From Bacteroidota bacterium (GTDB taxonomy: Bacteria > Bacteroidota > Bacteroidia > Chitinophagales > Chitinophagaceae): a DNA stretch of 60,101 bases. The first letter of the stretch is position 1. Each line of letters starts with the position of its first letter. The stretch is taken from contig JAFDXI010000062.1 in assembly GCA_018268035.1 (NCBI GenBank), forward strand, positions 1 through 60,101. Reading direction: 5' to 3'. Both the position numbers and the translations under genes were made by a program. Below are positions 57,559 through 60,101 of the stretch, piece after piece. The notes beneath the pieces were generated by a model. That model did not search any database. It worked only from the letters and a program-made list of their open reading frames with translations, and had not been told where the DNA came from.

Positions 57559-58513
57559 TTATTGTAGTTGAATGCTTGGACATGGGTCATAATCCTTATT
57601 ACAATTATTATCATTGGGCGCAGAATCACAGGTTACTCGATAATTTGCGCACTCTACAAATTTTGTGTTAGTCAACATGGAAGCTGTGCCACCAATAATT
57701 GATTGAAAGAAGGTGGCGGCTCTTGCGCAGATATAATCATAAACTGCTGTATCATTCGTTAAGCCCGTTCCAAAATCACTTTGAAATGGTATTGAGCAAT
57801 TGGGATCTGTGTAATCACAATCCAAACCATGTGCCATTTGACAATCTAAATATAGTTCTGATGCAATATGAATGCCTTCAAGATTGTTTGTAAGCATTTC
57901 ATAAATTGTTTCAGAACCAAGGGTAATGAGATTAGGTATAGATATATTATTATTCACTATTGGTAATGGAGCAGAATAACTATTTAATAAACACCTACCT
58001 TCCTGGTGGTAATTAATTCCGAAGGGCCCAATATTATTGGGTGAGAAATAAACACCTTGATATTTAAAATTAAAAGTTGAATCCAGTTTTCCATGGAAAG
58101 ATATAATTGGCGGAAGTGCGTAATTCTGCCCAGAGAAAAAAGAATAAGGGTCATTAAAATTACCGAGAGTAGATTGAATAATCATGATTATACGGATAAA
58201 AAACTTTAATTACAAGTGGAGTTTCAGAAGGGTCATTAGAGCATTTATCATCTGCACTGACCCATTGATTAGGAGGTTTTTGAGGGCAGGTATTTTCTTT
58301 ATACTGCACATCAAAACTATCAACAAGAGTACATGAAGATCCAGATGGCTTGCAATAGGGTATTAGCTTTGTTTTCACAACAAGCCCACTTATTGGTGTG
58401 CTTAAATCTCTATCACAATCCGGACAAAAATTATGTAACTGTACCTCTTGTGCTATTACCCCTCCCCCGATTAAAATTTGCAACATAATAAACAGTACAT
58501 ACGTCTTTTTCAT
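57559..58513 (-). pseudogene. broken secreted alpha/beta hydrolase (copy B): internal deletion and frameshift
   Basis: An N-terminal piece (58160-58513) has a signal peptide (MKKTYVLFIMLQILIGGGVIAQ) and continues to PLVIKVFYPYNHDYSIYSR, a stop. The overlapping second frame (57559-58185) carries FNDPYSFFSGQNYALPPIIS and LDCQMAHGLDCD and matches the C-terminal half of copy A. The central ~120 residues of the hydrolase, including the oxyanion strand and GxSxG nucleophile, are missing. The protein cannot be an active hydrolase. The two frames could be expressed as short secreted Cys-rich proteins, but this is unlikely. Confidence 0.7.
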
Positions 58514-58665
58514 AAATTAAAGTTTAAAGCTATAAAATATTCTGTACACTATAAAGCAACATATTTCCTGCAATAACTACAAACTTTTTGTTCGCAGTTT
58601 TAAAGTCAATTTTGCAGTTTTTTCAGTGGCTAAAACCAAAATACCAGGCGCTTAAAAAGTTTTTC
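58486..58665. repeat. repeat block 2, copy B: leader of the hydrolase unit
   Basis: Direct repeat of 55586-55768, ending inside the last codons of the FAD oxidoreductase gene (stop at 58652-58654). Confidence 0.85.
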
Positions 58666-59788
58666 CATGTGTTGAACGGATAAGTTTTGCGGACAAAAAA
58701 GGAAGTGATTTCATTAACTGAAGAAATATTTCTGTTGAAAACCGGTTGCCCATCAAGCGCTGCACTATCCTGCCTGCAGTCAGCCTTGCTGCAAAATTTC
58801 CTTTCCATGACCTGCAGTAGTTGGCTTCCATCTCTTTTCGTGTAATTTTTTGTTGAAGAAAAAGATTGATCTCATCAAATGCAAGCCTGGCGCCGTGCAT
58901 GGCCATACTCATGCCATTACCGCATAAAGGTGTTATCAGCCCCGCAGCATCGCCAATACACAAAACGTGGTCTTCAATCTGGGTCTTTTGTTCAAAACTT
59001 ATTTGTGATATTGCCAATGGTGCATCATATAAAAATTCTGCCTCAGCAAATATTTGCTTTATAACAGGATTTTGGAATAAAACATTTTCCTGCATCTGTT
59101 GAATGGAATTACTATTTGCAGAAAGATTGCCTGCAATGGTTAAATAACACAAACAATATTTATCATCATCTATTGCCGAAATTCCACAATAACCATTTTT
59201 AAAATTGTGCAACGCTATCTTGTCTTTCGGGTAATCTGCGTGGATATGATATTTTAATGCAAGGAAATTATTTAGTTTGCCAGCTTTCTTTTCAGTAAAA
59301 CTTCTTTTCCATTTTACATCCAGGTTACTACGTTTTCCATAAGCCCCTGCTACTATTTTTGCTGTAATAGTTTTTTTATCCGTTTGCAGGATGTGTGCAT
59401 CCTGTTCAAATTTCACATCATTTACTTTTTCATTTTCAAAAACCTGTACCCCATTTTTTTTAGACAATTCATATAATTCATTATCAATAGTAAAACGGCT
59501 GATGCCAAACCCACCCATATCAAGCGGAAAATGATATTGTTTTCCCTTCATGTCACTCACTTCAAGTTTTTTAATCATGGGCAAATCCCAGTCTTTTAGC
59601 GGCAACCCCATCTTCATTAAAAAATCAAAACTTTCCAGGCTGATATATTCGCCACACACTTTATGAAAAGGATATTTTTCTTTTTCAAACAATACAACTG
59701 AATAACCTGCCTTCGCACCCAATAATGCAAGTGACAATCCTGCCAAACCACCACCAATGATGCCAATATCATAATCCGTTTTTTGCAT
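58652..59788 (-). CDS. FAD-dependent oxidoreductase, geranylgeranyl-reductase type
   Basis: 378 residues. The N-terminal FAD-binding motif is DIGIIGGGLAGLSLAL, followed by VLFEKEKYPFHKVCGEYIS, characteristic of the geranylgeranyl reductase / FixC-like family. VLCIGDAAGLITPLCGNGMSMAM is the second FAD motif. Such enzymes reduce or oxidise isoprenoid, polyene or polyketide-type substrates; the actual one is not visible. It stands alone in the window; partners may lie beyond 60101. Its 3' end was copied into the tandem duplication next to it. Confidence 0.8.
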   Translation of the reverse strand: MQKTDYDIGIIGGGLAGLSLALLGAKAGYSVVLFEKEKYPFHKVCGEYISLESFDFLMKMGLPLKDWDLPMIKKLEVSDMKGKQYHFPLDMGGFGISRFTIDNELYELSKKNGVQVFENEKVNDVKFEQDAHILQTDKKTITAKIVAGAYGKRSNLDVKWKRSFTEKKAGKLNNFLALKYHIHADYPKDKIALHNFKNGYCGISAIDDDKYCLCYLTIAGNLSANSNSIQQMQENVLFQNPVIKQIFAEAEFLYDAPLAISQISFEQKTQIEDHVLCIGDAAGLITPLCGNGMSMAMHGARLAFDEINLFLQQKITRKEMEANYCRSWKGNFAARLTAGRIVQRLMGNRFSTEIFLQLMKSLPFLSAKLIRSTHGKTF

Positions 59789-59901
59789 GATGAATGAGGT
59801 GAAAAATTATTTCAAATATCTTTCATTGTGATGAGCAATGTTGCATTTTAATGAAGTAATATTTTTTGAGTTTCGCCTACGGCGAATGACGTAATAATGA
59901 A

Positions 59902-59986
59902 CGTCACCTCGACTTTAGGAGAAGTCTCGTTAATTAAAAAAGATTTTAACCTTTATGAACAGATTCCTCCTATCGTCGAAATGACG
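59902..59986. repeat. REP-like imperfect palindrome 1
   Basis: Arms CGTCACCTCGACTTTAGGAG (59902-) and CTCCTATCGTCGAAATGACG (ending 59986) pair over about 26 positions with several mismatches, loop ~30 bases. The same pair recurs at 60004. Similar GTCATTTCGACG...GGAGAAATCTC elements are dispersed in many Bacteroidota genomes (from memory). Confidence 0.7.
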
Positions 59987-60003
59987 GACATCTTACTACT
60001 GAA

Positions 60004-60101
60004 CGTCACCTCGACTTTAGGAGAGGCCTCACATAAATCAAAGTGATTGAATAAATAAAACGACCATGTATAATGATGAGATTTCTCCTATCGTCGAAAT
60101 G
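60004..60101. repeat. REP-like imperfect palindrome 2 (right arm cut by the window end)
   Basis: Same arms as the preceding element: CGTCACCTCGACTTTAGGAG at the left and GAGATTTCTCCTATCGTCGA at the right. The 313 bases between the FAD gene and the window end hold nothing else, apart from a small palindrome TTCGCC-TAC-GGCGAA at 59872-59886. Confidence 0.7.

Noticed and set aside
59902-60101. The repeats at the window end as a CRISPR array
   Set aside because: Only two palindromic units, with internal loops rather than uniform spacers between short direct repeats, and no cas gene.

Overview
The window is a chromosomal segment of a Bacteroidota bacterium, most likely of the Chitinophagaceae type. 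The signs are an AT-rich base composition, almost no Shine-Dalgarno sequences, promoters of the TAnnTTTG (-7) type, a type IX secretion (T9SS) sorting domain on two secreted proteins, a DUF4251 protein, a GH18 enzyme, and typical ribosomal and RNA polymerase protein sequences. TGA is used as a normal stop. I see no transposase, integrase, CRISPR array or prophage.

Layout. 1-7.2 kb: housekeeping and small accessory genes (partial yajQ, an MgtC/SapB-like membrane protein, two short-chain dehydrogenases, an esterase, ung, tRNA-Arg(TCT), fabF, an SGNH-like lipoprotein). 7.2-15.3 kb: an isolated rpoB, an outer-membrane protein, ssb, pruA and a DUF4251 protein. 15.4-19.2 kb: the alpha-type ribosomal operon infA-rpmJ-rpsM-rpsK-rpsD-rpoA-rplQ, cut off from the S10/spc genes. 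19.4-26.8 kb: a very large putative metalloprotease/propeller/barrel protein, a beta-lactamase-like hydrolase, pepT and an FKBP/SlyD-type isomerase. 27.1-33.3 kb: a surface-glycan locus with a GT-C membrane glycosyltransferase, a GT14 transferase, a Wzx-type flippase, a DUF707-like transferase and a beta-helix protein. 33.3-38.5 kb: cdd, pyrC, a short MutS-family ATPase, a GH18 enzyme and a small lipoprotein.

38.7-43.2 kb holds what I regard as the most interesting unit: an apparent four-gene operon of an ECF-like sigma factor, a membrane TPR protein with an anti-sigma-like N-terminus, a 55-residue peptide with a hydrophobic stretch and a glycine-rich tail, and a secreted, membrane-tethered TPR-CHAT (caspase-like) protein with its His/Cys dyad intact. 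It looks like a periplasmic proteolytic signalling module; its function is inference.

43.2-51.5 kb: odhB and sucA of the 2-oxoglutarate dehydrogenase complex, rpsT, an M14 carboxypeptidase-like protein and the rpsF-rpsR-rplI operon. 51.6-58.7 kb: a YceI protein and a tandem duplication of a two-gene unit (secreted alpha/beta hydrolase followed by a delta-60 repeat protein with T9SS sorting domain). Both hydrolases are broken, by different lesions, while both delta-60 genes are intact. The window ends with a geranylgeranyl-reductase-type FAD enzyme and imperfect palindromic intergenic repeats (REP-like) related to each other.

Several translation and transcription genes (rpoB, infA, rpsF, rpsT, tRNA-Arg) share a promoter of the form TAnnTTTG followed directly by a C-rich discriminator, which suggests common growth-rate control.
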